Shown here piece by piece: positions 55,433 through 63,432 of a DNA stretch of 64,000 nt (position 1 is its first letter; each line of letters opens with the position of its first letter). A program made the translations under genes and the position numbers. The stretch is from JBOGXA01 sp050694175 (lineage in GTDB: Bacteria > Actinomycetota > CADDZG01 > WHSQ01). Below the pieces are notes generated by a model, which saw nothing but the letters and a program-made list of their open reading frames with translations, ran no database searches and was not told where the DNA came from. The stretch lies in assembly GCA_050694175.1 (NCBI GenBank), contig JBOGXA010000002.1, positions 62,001-126,000 on the forward strand, written 5' to 3'.

Positions 55433-56251
55433 TCACGCAGCTACCGAGCGGGCACGCTCGAGGGCTCGCCGGACCCGAACAGGGGGCGGGATTGCGGTGT
55501 TCAGGATACGGAGCACCGCGTACACCGACGGACGGATGGCAAGCGACGCTACCTGAGGCCACGGCAACCCGTAGAGGGCCCGGGCCCTGCCCGGGAGGAT
55601 GGCGACGGCGGCGGCGGCCGGGATCGCCCACAGCGGCCGCACTACTAGCGGCATCGGGGGAGCGATCACGTACCGCATGCCCTCCCGGGCCGCGGGCGTC
55701 ATCACCATCTCCTGGGATCGCAGATAGTCGCGGAGGTCGCCGAGGTTCTGAGGGACGTCGTCTGCATGGAGGCCGACGAGTTCGGCGGCTCGCACCATCT
55801 CGCGGACGTAGCGGTCGGCGTCGACCTCGCTCACAGGACCTCCGTACTGCCGGTACGCCTTCAGAAAGGAGTGGACCTCGACGGCGTGAACCCACAACAA
55901 CAGCACCGGATCGTCGGCTCGGTAGGGGAGACCCGTGACGGGGTCGATGCCGCGTACCCTGCGGTGAACGGCGCGCACCCGCGCCCCCCACTCGAGCGCG
56001 GTTGCGGAGTCTCCAAAAGTCGTCGCGACGAGGTAGTCGCTCGTCCGGCGCAGCCTGCCCCACGGATCGCTGCGGAAGTCACTGTGCTGATCGACGGCGG
56101 CCATGGCCTGGGGCCTTAGGGCCTGGATGAGGAGCGCGCGCAATCCTCCGATCAGCGAGGCTGGGTCGCCGTGGATGCGCCAGGTGACGCTGGTGGGCCC
56201 AAACAGTCCGAAGTCTTCGGGAGGCACGCCACCATTATTCGGGATTACCAT
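55433..56251 (-). CDS. MpaB-type oxygenase family protein (DUF2236)
   Basis: 272 residues. DUF2236 features include an N-terminal SVTWRIHGDPASLIGGLRALLIQALRP, the heme-region His in AVDQHSDF, and LLLWVHAVEVHSFLKAYRQYGG with DADRYVREM. Family members such as latex-clearing protein are b-type heme oxygenases; the substrate here is unknown. The ATG start is only ten bases from the divergent DUF3151 start, so a leaderless transcript or a later GTG start at codon 9 is possible. Confidence 0.9.
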   Translation of the reverse strand: MVIPNNGGVPPEDFGLFGPTSVTWRIHGDPASLIGGLRALLIQALRPQAMAAVDQHSDFRSDPWGRLRRTSDYLVATTFGDSATALEWGARVRAVHRRVRGIDPVTGLPYRADDPVLLLWVHAVEVHSFLKAYRQYGGPVSEVDADRYVREMVRAAELVGLHADDVPQNLGDLRDYLRSQEMVMTPAAREGMRYVIAPPMPLVVRPLWAIPAAAAVAILPGRARALYGLPWPQVASLAIRPSVYAVLRILNTAIPPPVRVRRALERARSVAA

Positions 56252-56261
56252 CCGTTACGAG

Positions 56262-56672
56262 ATGACCGAGCTCCACATCACCGGACCCCCGGAGACGACC
56301 ATCGAGGAGCCGGAGGGAAGCCTCGAGGCACTCGACGCGGCCGGCTCCGACGACGAGGTGTCGGCGGTTGCCGCCCGTTACCCCACCTGCCTGGCCGCGT
56401 GGGCGACGCTCGGCGACCGGGCGCTCTCCGCCGGGCGGGCCGTCGACGCGTACGCCTACTTCAGGGTCGGCTACCACCGCGGCCTCGACCGTCTTCGTGG
56501 CTCCGGCTGGCGCGGCACGGGCCGAGTGCCGTGGTCGCACACCGGCAATCAAGGGTTTCTGAGAGCCCTCGTCGGCTTAGGCAGTGCTGCCGGCGCGATC
56601 GGCGAGCAGAACGAGGCGGAGCGATGCCGGGACTTCGCCGCGCAACTTGCGCCCGAAATGCCGGCTCCCTAG
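56262..56672 (+). CDS. DUF3151 family protein
   Basis: 136 residues from ATG 56262; the longer frame from 56103 is antisense to the MpaB-like gene. The DUF3151 pattern is strong in the second half (YAYFRVGYHRGLDRLRGSGWRG, VPWSHTGNQGFLRAL, IGEQNEAERCRDF). The family is essentially actinobacterial, uncharacterised, and repeat-like in helix layout. It supports the taxonomic call. Confidence 0.88.
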   Translation: MTELHITGPPETTIEEPEGSLEALDAAGSDDEVSAVAARYPTCLAAWATLGDRALSAGRAVDAYAYFRVGYHRGLDRLRGSGWRGTGRVPWSHTGNQGFLRALVGLGSAAGAIGEQNEAERCRDFAAQLAPEMPAP

Positions 56673-56728
56673 CCTGATGGCCCCGGCCCGCGCCGAGGTT
56701 CGCGGGCGAATAGCCCCGGCGTCGGCTG

Positions 56729-57559
56729 CTATTCCTTGTACTCGGGCATCACCTTCGCTACGAACTCGTCGAAACGCGCGCGTCCCTCCGATGGCCACGA
56801 CACCGTCAGATACGACCAGCCCGCGTCCGCCACCCCTTCGATGCGGGCCCTGACCTCGTCCCACGGCTCCGACAACGACAGACCGGTTGCTCTAACGATG
56901 TCCGACGGATTCCGGCCCGCCTTCTCGGCATGTTCGGACACGATGCGCCACTTGGGCTCGAGGTCGGGGACCGAGCCCCATGCGTGCCACGCGTCGGCGC
57001 GCCGCCCCACAATCGGCAACATCAGTTGCTCCCCGAGCGCCCCGATCCAGATGGGCGGGTGCGGCTGCTGCACCGGCTTGGGGTTGTAGGAGGCGTTATC
57101 CAGCCGGTAGTGCCTGCCCTCGAACGATGCGCGGTCCTCGGTCATCAACAGCCTCATTACCTGTACGCCCTCTTCGAGTCGTTCGGCGCGGGCTCGCGTC
57201 GACGGGAACTCGATGCCCAGCTCGTTGTGCTCACCCTCGAACCACGCCGCGCCGACCGCAGCTTCGACGCGTCCGTTGGAGATGTGATCGATGGTGACGA
57301 TCTCCGTTGCCAGGATCGACGGGTGCCGGTAGGTCATGCCGGTGACGAGGGGGCCCAATCGGATGCGCTCGGTCGCGGCCGCGAGCCCCGCGAGCAACGT
57401 CCACCCCTCGAAGCAGGGCCCTGTTGGCTCCGCGTACAGGGGCTTGAAGTGGTCGAAAACCCAGGCTCCGTCGAAGCCAGCGTCCTCGGCCAGTCTTACG
57501 CGCGCAAGGATCTCGTCCCATTTCATATGGTGCTGCGATGCGTCCAATCCGAACTTCAC
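56729..57559 (-). CDS. LLM-class F420-dependent oxidoreductase
   Basis: 276 residues from GTG 57559 (GAGGAGG four bases upstream), overlapping the hydrolase stop. Luciferase-like barrel motifs are FGLDASQHHMKWDEI, DAGFDGAWVFDHF, LGPLVTGMTYRHPSILA, DHISNGRVEAAVGAAWFEGEH and PPIWIGALGEQLML. Use of F420 rather than FMN is inferred from resemblance and phylum. Substrate unknown. Last gene of a three-gene operon with a hydrolase and a HIT protein. Confidence 0.9.
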   Translation of the reverse strand: MKFGLDASQHHMKWDEILARVRLAEDAGFDGAWVFDHFKPLYAEPTGPCFEGWTLLAGLAAATERIRLGPLVTGMTYRHPSILATEIVTIDHISNGRVEAAVGAAWFEGEHNELGIEFPSTRARAERLEEGVQVMRLLMTEDRASFEGRHYRLDNASYNPKPVQQPHPPIWIGALGEQLMLPIVGRRADAWHAWGSVPDLEPKWRIVSEHAEKAGRNPSDIVRATGLSLSEPWDEVRARIEGVADAGWSYLTVSWPSEGRARFDEFVAKVMPEYKE

Positions 57560-58218
57560 GATGCCTCCTCGCGGATCATGTTGTGCTGCAGGAACGTGCC
57601 CACAATCTCCGTTAATGCCTCGTACTTTGCCCAAAAGAAATGGTTGGCAGCCTTGATCTCTTCATAGCGCACGCGGAGTGCGCCCTCCGCCCACGCGCGG
57701 CAGTCGTGGGGAGAGACAACTTCGTCGTTGGAGCCACACACGACGAGGGTCGGAGCGGTTAGACCCATCTCGCGGGCGGGGGGAAGGCCGGCTGTTACCC
57801 CGGGTCGCTCTCTGGTCGCGGGCGCAACCAGGGCGCACGCGGCCAGCGCGCGGTCGCGTGCCGCGGCTCGGGCCGCCACCGCCCCTCCAAAGGACCATCC
57901 CGCGAGCCCGCTCGGAAGGTCCGGCCATGTCGCTCGCATAAACGCAAGCGCCCCGGCGGCGTCCGCGACCTCGGCAACCCCGTCCGTCCCGGCTCCCCCG
58001 GATTCACCTACTCCGCGGAAGTTGAATCGCAATACCCCCAACCCTCGCGTCACACAGTCTTCCGCAATTGCCAGCAGCAGGGGTGACTTCATCGTTCCCT
58101 GCATGGCGGGATGGGCGTGACAGATAACCACGACTCCGACCGCCGTCTCGGGGTGGTCGAGCTCGCCCTCCAATTGCAGTCCGTCGGTGGACGGGAACGA
58201 AACGCCATCTCTCTTCAT
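57556..58218 (-). CDS. Alpha/beta hydrolase
   Basis: 220 residues. The fold is clear: VVVICHAHPAMQGTM (oxyanion region), FNFRGVGESGG, the nucleophile elbow GWSFGG, an Asp in CGSNDEVV, and a His in AANHFF. It resembles dienelactone-hydrolase-like esterases of the CocE/YpfH type. The substrate is unknown. It overlaps the HIT gene upstream and the oxidoreductase downstream by four bases each. Confidence 0.9.
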   Translation of the reverse strand: MKRDGVSFPSTDGLQLEGELDHPETAVGVVVICHAHPAMQGTMKSPLLLAIAEDCVTRGLGVLRFNFRGVGESGGAGTDGVAEVADAAGALAFMRATWPDLPSGLAGWSFGGAVAARAAARDRALAACALVAPATRERPGVTAGLPPAREMGLTAPTLVVCGSNDEVVSPHDCRAWAEGALRVRYEEIKAANHFFWAKYEALTEIVGTFLQHNMIREEAS

Positions 58219-58646
58219 TGGGGAGACGCCGCACGGCCGAGCGCGCCGCGGATGCGATCCGCCACCGACTCCATCTCGCGCTCCCCGGAATACTTCGATC
58301 GAGGCCAGAAGAACCCACGCAATCCGTCGCGGCGCCGCCGCGGGACAACGTGGACGTGCAGGTGCCGAACGCTCTGACTCACCTTGTTGTTCAACGCGAC
58401 AAACGTGCCCTGGGCCTCCATAGCGGCTTCGATTGCCCGCGCCAGCGTCTGCGCGGCGGAGAAATAGGGGCCCACGAGGGCGGAGGGGAGATCGGCCAGC
58501 GTCTCGTGATGGTCCCGGGGAATGAGCAAGCTGTGCCCGGGAAACAGCGGCCGGTGATCGAGGAACGCGAGCGAGACGTCGTCTTCGTAGACGACGAACG
58601 CCTCCGACGCGCCCGATGCGATGTCACAGAAGGAGCACACAGCCAC
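58215..58646 (-). CDS. HIT family nucleotide-binding protein
   Basis: 143 residues from GTG 58646 (GTG 58640 also possible). It starts CSFCDIASG, a zinc-binding CxxC found in many bacterial HIT proteins, and has GHSLLIPRDHHETL and the catalytic triad HLHVHVVPR. Such proteins hydrolyse dinucleoside or AMP-linked substrates. First gene of the three-gene minus-strand operon, divergent from the 97-residue gene. Confidence 0.93.
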   Translation of the reverse strand: MAVCSFCDIASGASEAFVVYEDDVSLAFLDHRPLFPGHSLLIPRDHHETLADLPSALVGPYFSAAQTLARAIEAAMEAQGTFVALNNKVSQSVRHLHVHVVPRRRRDGLRGFFWPRSKYSGEREMESVADRIRGALGRAASPQ

Positions 58647-58700
58647 GGAGCCTATTGCGGGTAGCCTCGGGTCACGGCAGGGACGAGAGAGGAGCAAACG

Positions 58701-58994
58701 ATGGATGACGCGACCGTTCGCCGTCATGCGGAGGCCCACGGTCAGGCAATGGCCGGCGGCGACCTCAACCGGGCGGCACAGGACCTTACCGAGGGAGCGC
58801 GCGCCGGGGCCGGGCCTGTCATGAAGGCCCTCCCACGTCCGATCACCGGAGCGGAGGTCCGCGACGTCGCCGCAGACGGAGACGAGTATGTGGTCCAGAT
58901 CCTCTATTCGGGAGCCGACTCTGAGGCGAAGGTCGAGTCGCGATGGGCCGAGGTAGACGGCCAACCGATGATCGTCGGCTTCAACATCGTGTGA
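58701..58994 (+). CDS. Hypothetical protein, 97 residues
   Basis: ATG start with GAGAGGAG upstream. The helical N-terminus (RRHAEAHGQAMAGGDLNRAAQDL) followed by beta strands (DEYVVQILYSGADSEAKVESRWAEV) resembles a compact NTF2/SnoaL-like fold. That reading is structural guesswork. No catalytic residues can be assigned. It is followed 16 bases later by another hypothetical gene. Confidence 0.7.
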   Translation: MDDATVRRHAEAHGQAMAGGDLNRAAQDLTEGARAGAGPVMKALPRPITGAEVRDVAADGDEYVVQILYSGADSEAKVESRWAEVDGQPMIVGFNIV

Positions 58995-59010
58995 CGTTAT
59001 CCTTCGCCCC

Positions 59011-59412
59011 GTGGAACTGTCGTCCTTCGTCGCCGACATCGACGGGCACCAGCGGAAAATCGTGTCGGGGTCGGTGCGCCCGGTCCGAGCCGAACATGGG
59101 GGGGCCGGGATCCCCCTTCAACGAGATAAGACCCTTCCGTTCGTTGTGACGCGCGCCTGGAACGCCCCCGCGGGAAGCTATGTGGAGGCCTGGTACTTGA
59201 TCGATCCCGATACGCGCGAGGTGCTGTTCGAGGGGCCCAGCCGACGAGCGTCCATTTGGGGTCTGCAGTCGTGGGAAGAGTTCACGGACACGGTGGATGA
59301 GGCGGTGCGACTCGGGCCCGGCCGCTACGAGATCGTCTTTGCCCTGTCGGGCCTGCTGGGGGGGCGGCTGGAGGTCGAGGCCGTCGAGGTCCCGGCCGCG
59401 GCATCCGCCTAG
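59011..59412 (+). CDS. Hypothetical protein, 133 residues
   Basis: GTG start at 59011. The sequence is mixed alpha/beta with a conserved-looking Trp-rich middle (SYVEAWYLIDPDTREVLFEGP, IWGLQSWEEF) and a Gly/Ala-rich C-terminus. There is no signal or membrane segment. I do not recognise the family. It lies downstream of the 97-residue gene, probably in one transcript, and precedes the tRNA-modification operon by 148 bases in which I saw no gene. Confidence 0.7.
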   Translation: MELSSFVADIDGHQRKIVSGSVRPVRAEHGGAGIPLQRDKTLPFVVTRAWNAPAGSYVEAWYLIDPDTREVLFEGPSRRASIWGLQSWEEFTDTVDEAVRLGPGRYEIVFALSGLLGGRLEVEAVEVPAAASA

Positions 59413-59560
59413 CCGGATAATGCCGTCTTGACCCGGCGCTTTGGCGTCGGCCAGACTTGATGGGCCGGTTACTGAGGGTGGCCGGAGCTTCCCCTACGGG
59501 TCGCCCGCAGGGGCCGGCCTCTGTCGTTCTCCGCAGCCCCAGTCGCCGCTCGCCGGCGTC

Positions 59561-59781
59561 ATGCGGCTACGCTCAGAGGTCGTGAAGGTGACACTGCGCA
59601 ACCCCGACCGCGTGGTCGAGGTGACCGGCCCGAAGGCCGTGCTCGACCTCCTCACAACCTCGAGATCGTGCCCGAATCCGTCCTCGTCATCCGGCAGTCG
59701 ACGTTGCTGACGCGCGATGAGCGGATCGGACCCGACGACGACATCGAGGTCCGGCCTGTGCTCTCGGGAGGGGCATCGTGA
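59561..59781 (+). pseudogene. TtuB/ThiS-like sulfur carrier, frame broken by one base
   Basis: From ATG 59561 (or GTG 59582) the frame encodes a ThiS/MoaD-like start (VKVTLRNPDRVVEVTGPKAV then LDLLT). It then goes out of frame near 59656 and stops at 59710. In the neighbouring frame the family sequence continues perfectly: NLEIVPESVLVIRQSTLLT, then RDERIGPDDDIEVRPVLSGG plus Ala-Ser, stopping at 59781. One missing base, or a -1 shift, joins them into about 73 residues with the expected C-terminal Gly-Gly. No slippery heptamer is seen. The stop of the second part overlaps the ttuA start (GTGA), so the intact gene would be translationally coupled to it. An assembly error is as likely as a real mutation. 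Confidence 0.78.
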
Positions 59782-60773
59782 AGTGCAAGGTGTGCCGCGG
59801 TCACGCGGCCGTGGACGTTCGCCGCCACAACGCCGCCTTCTGTGCTGAGCACTTCGTAGAGCATGTTCGCAAACAGGTCGCCCGAACGATCAAGGAATTC
59901 CGAATGGTCGATGCTCGCGACCGGCTTCTCGTGGCCGTATCCGGCGGCAAGGACTCCTTGGCCCTGTGGGACATCCTGCTCGATCTCGGCTACGACGCGA
60001 TCGGCTTCTACCTGGACCTTGGAATCGGCGGGTACTCGACGCGATCCAGAGAGGCATGCGTAACCTTTGCAGAGCGTAGGGGCGCAAAGCTCGTCGTTCG
60101 GTCACTCGAGGGAGAGCACGGTTACACGGTTCCGGAGCTAGCCCACCTCACCGGACGCGTGCCCTGCTCCGGGTGCGGACTGAACAAGCGCTATGAGTTC
60201 AATCGCGCGGCCCTCGAGGAAGGATTCAACGTCCTCGTTACCGGCCACAACCTCGACGATGAAGTGGCCACGCTGTTCGGAAACATCTTGCATTGGAACC
60301 TCGACGTGCTGGCGCGTCAGGCACCCGTTCTCGAGGAACGCACTGCAGACGGCGATACCCAATCCGATCCGATCCTCGTCCGCAAGGTCAAACCGCTCGT
60401 TCGCGTCGCAGAGAGGGAAACCGCCGCGTACGCGGTGCTACGGCGAATCGACTACATCGTGGAAGAGTGTCCGATGGTCGAGGGGAACACGCAACATCGC
60501 TACAAGGAGGCCATCGCCCTGCTCGAAGAGGATTCGCCCGGCACCAAACAGCAGTTCTATTTCGGGTTCTTAAAGAACGGGACCGAGCGATTCGCCGCCC
60601 GCGACGGCGCGCTGATCGTCGCCTGCACCAGGTGTGGTGCCCCGACCGCGATCTGGGACGGTGATTCGGGAGCCGCGCTTTGTTCGTTCTGTAAGACGAA
60701 AGCGCTCGCCCATCGTCGCAAGGACGCGGGAGCGCCACCCGCACGCGCCCGGAGATCGCGCCGCAGCCGATGA
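59778..60773 (+). CDS. tRNA U54 2-thiolation enzyme TtuA-like
   Basis: 331 residues, GTG start. An N-terminal zinc finger (CKVCRG, later FCAEHF) is followed by a PP-loop adenylation motif (VAVSGGKDSLALWDIL), catalytic Cys in RVPCSGCGLNKRY, and TGHNLDDEVATLF. A C-terminal zinc ribbon (CTRCG and LCSFCK) and basic tail complete it. This is the TtuA branch of the TtcA family, which in Thermus thiolates ribothymidine 54 using the ubiquitin-like TtuB. The broken TtuB-like gene upstream and trmI downstream support it. A TtcA-type s2C32 role is less likely because of the two zinc modules. Confidence 0.9.
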   Translation: MKCKVCRGHAAVDVRRHNAAFCAEHFVEHVRKQVARTIKEFRMVDARDRLLVAVSGGKDSLALWDILLDLGYDAIGFYLDLGIGGYSTRSREACVTFAERRGAKLVVRSLEGEHGYTVPELAHLTGRVPCSGCGLNKRYEFNRAALEEGFNVLVTGHNLDDEVATLFGNILHWNLDVLARQAPVLEERTADGDTQSDPILVRKVKPLVRVAERETAAYAVLRRIDYIVEECPMVEGNTQHRYKEAIALLEEDSPGTKQQFYFGFLKNGTERFAARDGALIVACTRCGAPTAIWDGDSGAALCSFCKTKALAHRRKDAGAPPARARRSRRSR

Positions 60774-61573
60774 CCCATACCGGCGCCGAATTCAGTCCGG
60801 GTGAACGCGCCCTCCTCGTCGATGGAAAGGGGCGTCGTTATCTCGTCATCTTGCAGAGCGGAGCACAGTTCCATTCTCATCTGGGGGGTGTGGACCACGA
60901 CGAGATCATCGGCGCCCGCGAAGGAACGTCTGTGAGAACGTCGGGCGGCACCCACCTTCTTGTCCTGAGGCCCACTCTCTCCGAGTACATCCTGAAGATG
61001 CGCCGGGGCGCGCAGGTCGTGTACCCGAAGGACATCGGCCTCATCCTCGTCTACGCCGACATCTTTCCGGGGGCAACCGTCGTGGAGGCCGGCACCGGAT
61101 CCGGCGCGCTGACCCTCGCCCTGGCCCGCGCGGTGGGGGAGTCGGGGCGGGTCATCTCCTATGAGACGCGTTCCGAGCACCTCGATCGGGCGCAGCAGAA
61201 TCTGGCAGCCTGGTACGAGGGGTTCGGTAAGAAACCGGACAACGTGGAGCTGCGCCTTGCAGACGTGTTCGAGTCACCTCCGGACGTCCCCGTGGACCGC
61301 ATCGTGCTCGACCTCCCGGAGCCGTGGCGCGCAATCGGGACGACGACCGAAGCGCTCGTGCCCGGCGGCGTCCTGTGCTGTTACTTACCCACCGTCCCGC
61401 AGGTATCGCGCACCGTGGAAGCCATGCGAACCGGAGGATTCGGCCTCATAAGCACGCTGGAGGCCCTGGTCAGGACCTGGAATGTCGATGGCCCGAGCGT
61501 CAGGCCGGATCATCGCATGGTGGCTCACACGGGTTTTGTGATTGTGGCCAGAAGGCTCAACGCGGGCGAATAG
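60770..61573 (+). CDS. trmI: tRNA (adenine58-N1)-methyltransferase TrmI
   Basis: 267 residues, ATG overlapping the ttuA stop. Motifs are YPKDIGLILVYADIFPGATV, the SAM loop EAGTGSGALTLALARAVG, DRIVLDLPEPW and the end RPDHRMVAHTGFVIVARR. It makes m1A58 in the tRNA T-loop. The gene is next to the proteasome-ATPase gene in mycobacteria too. Together with TtuA it targets neighbouring T-loop bases. Confidence 0.95.
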   Translation: MTHTGAEFSPGERALLVDGKGRRYLVILQSGAQFHSHLGGVDHDEIIGAREGTSVRTSGGTHLLVLRPTLSEYILKMRRGAQVVYPKDIGLILVYADIFPGATVVEAGTGSGALTLALARAVGESGRVISYETRSEHLDRAQQNLAAWYEGFGKKPDNVELRLADVFESPPDVPVDRIVLDLPEPWRAIGTTTEALVPGGVLCCYLPTVPQVSRTVEAMRTGGFGLISTLEALVRTWNVDGPSVRPDHRMVAHTGFVIVARRLNAGE

Positions 61574-61635
61574 CGGCCGAAAGTAAGGTGGTGCCTAAAT
61601 CCTCGGAGTAGGCTTTTAGCTCCGACTAGGAGGTG

Positions 61636-63399
61636 ATGGCGGTCTCAGAACACGAGATGGAGGACCGGATCGCCCAGTACGACCGGGAGATCCAGGAACT
61701 CCGCGGCCAGGTAAAGCTGCTCGAGGAGGAGCTCGCCCTCACCCGCCGACGGCTCGAGGTCGCACCCCGTCAGATCGCAACCCTCGAGAAAAGGCTCGCA
61801 GAGACCGAGCTCGAGCTGCGCGGCTCTCAGGACAACAACACCCGTCTCGCGGAGACGCTGAAAGAGGCGCGCACGCAACTCATCGCGCTCAAGGAACAGG
61901 TCGAGAAGCTCAGCCAGCCGCCGGCCAGCTACGGGGTGTTCCTCGAAGCCTTCGATGACGGCACTGCTGACGTCTTCACCAACGGCCGGAAGCTGCGCGT
62001 GCACGCGTCGCCCGAGGTCGATCTCTCGGAGTTGAGCCGCGGCCAGGAAGTGATGCTCAATGAAGCCCTCAACGTCATCGAGACTCGGAACTACGAGGTG
62101 CAGGGCGAGGTTGTCACCCTGAAGGAGGTCCTCCAGGAGGGAGTGCGCGTCCTGGTAATCGCTCGCGCCGACGAGGAGCGCGTCATCGAACTGGCGGAGC
62201 CTCTTCGCGGCGAGCGCCTTCGCCCCGGCGATAGCCTGCTCATCGAGCCCAAGTCGGGGCACGCCCTCGAGAAGCTGCCCAAACCAGAGGTCGAAGAACT
62301 CATCCTGGAGGAGGTTCCCGACATCTCCTACGAGGACATCGGGGGCCTCACCGATCAGATCGAGGAGATCCGCGACGCCATCGAGCTGCCGTTCCTGCAC
62401 GCCGACCTCTTCAAGGAGCACCGGCTCGAGCCTCCGAAGGGAATCCTTCTCTACGGACCTCCGGGCTGCGGTAAGACGCTCGTCGCAAAGGCCGTGGCCA
62501 ACTCGCTTGCCAAGAAGGTTGCCGAGAAGCTCGGGCGCGACGACCGGCGCTCGTACTTCCTGAACATAAAGGGACCCGAGCTCCTCAACAAGTACGTCGG
62601 CGAGACCGAGCGTCAGATCCGTCAGATCTTCCAGCGAGCCAAGGAGAAGTCCGAGGAGGGCGTCCCCGTAATCGTCTTCTTCGACGAGATGGACTCCCTG
62701 TTCCGCACCCGCGGCTCCGGCATCTCGAGCGATATCGAGTCCACCATCGTGCCGCAGCTACTCGCCGAGATAGACGGCGTCGAGTCGCTGAAGAACGTGA
62801 TCGTGGTCGGCGCGTCCAACCGGGAGGACCTGATCGACCCGGCGATCCTGAGGCCCGGTCGCCTCGATGTGAAGATCAAGATCGAGCGACCGGACGAGGG
62901 TGCCGCACAGGACATCTTCTCCAAGTACCTCACGCCTCAGATCCCGATCTCGCAGGGCGCCGTGGACAAGTACGGGTCGCGCGAGGGTGCCGTAGGGTCG
63001 ATCATCAAGTCGACCGTCGAACACATGTACGCAGAGGAACCCAACAACCGGTTCCTGGAAGTCACCTACGCAAACGGAGAGAAGGAAGAGCTGTACTTCA
63101 AGGATTTCGCATCGGGAGCGATGATCGAGAACATCGTTCGCCGGGCCAAGAAGTCGGCTATCAAGAGAGCGATCAGAGGCGAGCAGAAGGGGATCGTCGA
63201 GCAGGACCTCATCTCCGCCATCCTGCAGGAGTACAAAGAAAACGAGGACCTTCCGAATACGACCAACCCCGACGACTGGGCTCGTATCTCCGGCAAGAAG
63301 GGTGAGCGCATCGTGTACATCCGGACGCTCGTCGGGGACCACAAGGACGGAGAAGGCGCCCGGCAGGTCGAGGCCGTTCAAACCGGCCAGTACCTGTAA
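61636..63399 (+). CDS. mpa: Proteasome-activating AAA ATPase (Arc/Mpa)
   Basis: 587 residues from ATG 61636; the AGGAGG lies only two bases away, closer than usual. N-terminal coiled coil (residues about 8-95) that binds Pup, tandem OB folds (about 95-235), then the AAA module: Walker [14 protein letters not shown], Walker [12 protein letters not shown], and RPGRLDVKI. The C-terminus GQYL has the penultimate Tyr needed to dock on the 20S proteasome. It unfolds pupylated proteins. Dop follows, and pup and the proteasome genes are expected beyond the window. Confidence 0.96.
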   Translation: MAVSEHEMEDRIAQYDREIQELRGQVKLLEEELALTRRRLEVAPRQIATLEKRLAETELELRGSQDNNTRLAETLKEARTQLIALKEQVEKLSQPPASYGVFLEAFDDGTADVFTNGRKLRVHASPEVDLSELSRGQEVMLNEALNVIETRNYEVQGEVVTLKEVLQEGVRVLVIARADEERVIELAEPLRGERLRPGDSLLIEPKSGHALEKLPKPEVEELILEEVPDISYEDIGGLTDQIEEIRDAIELPFLHADLFKEHRLEPPKGILLYGPPGCGKTLVAKAVANSLAKKVAEKLGRDDRRSYFLNIKGPELLNKYVGETERQIRQIFQRAKEKSEEGVPVIVFFDEMDSLFRTRGSGISSDIESTIVPQLLAEIDGVESLKNVIVVGASNREDLIDPAILRPGRLDVKIKIERPDEGAAQDIFSKYLTPQIPISQGAVDKYGSREGAVGSIIKSTVEHMYAEEPNNRFLEVTYANGEKEELYFKDFASGAMIENIVRRAKKSAIKRAIRGEQKGIVEQDLISAILQEYKENEDLPNTTNPDDWARISGKKGERIVYIRTLVGDHKDGEGARQVEAVQTGQYL

Positions 63400-63432
63400 A
63401 CGTTTGAGCGTTCCCCGTCGTACATTCGCGGC

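Noticed and set aside
59415..59424. GGATAATGCC resembling the 3' part of a TPP riboswitch near a ThiS-like gene
   Set aside because: The upstream CTGAGA element and the pairing arms of the thi box are absent, the 5' part would lie in a coding region, and the ThiS-like gene belongs to tRNA thiolation.
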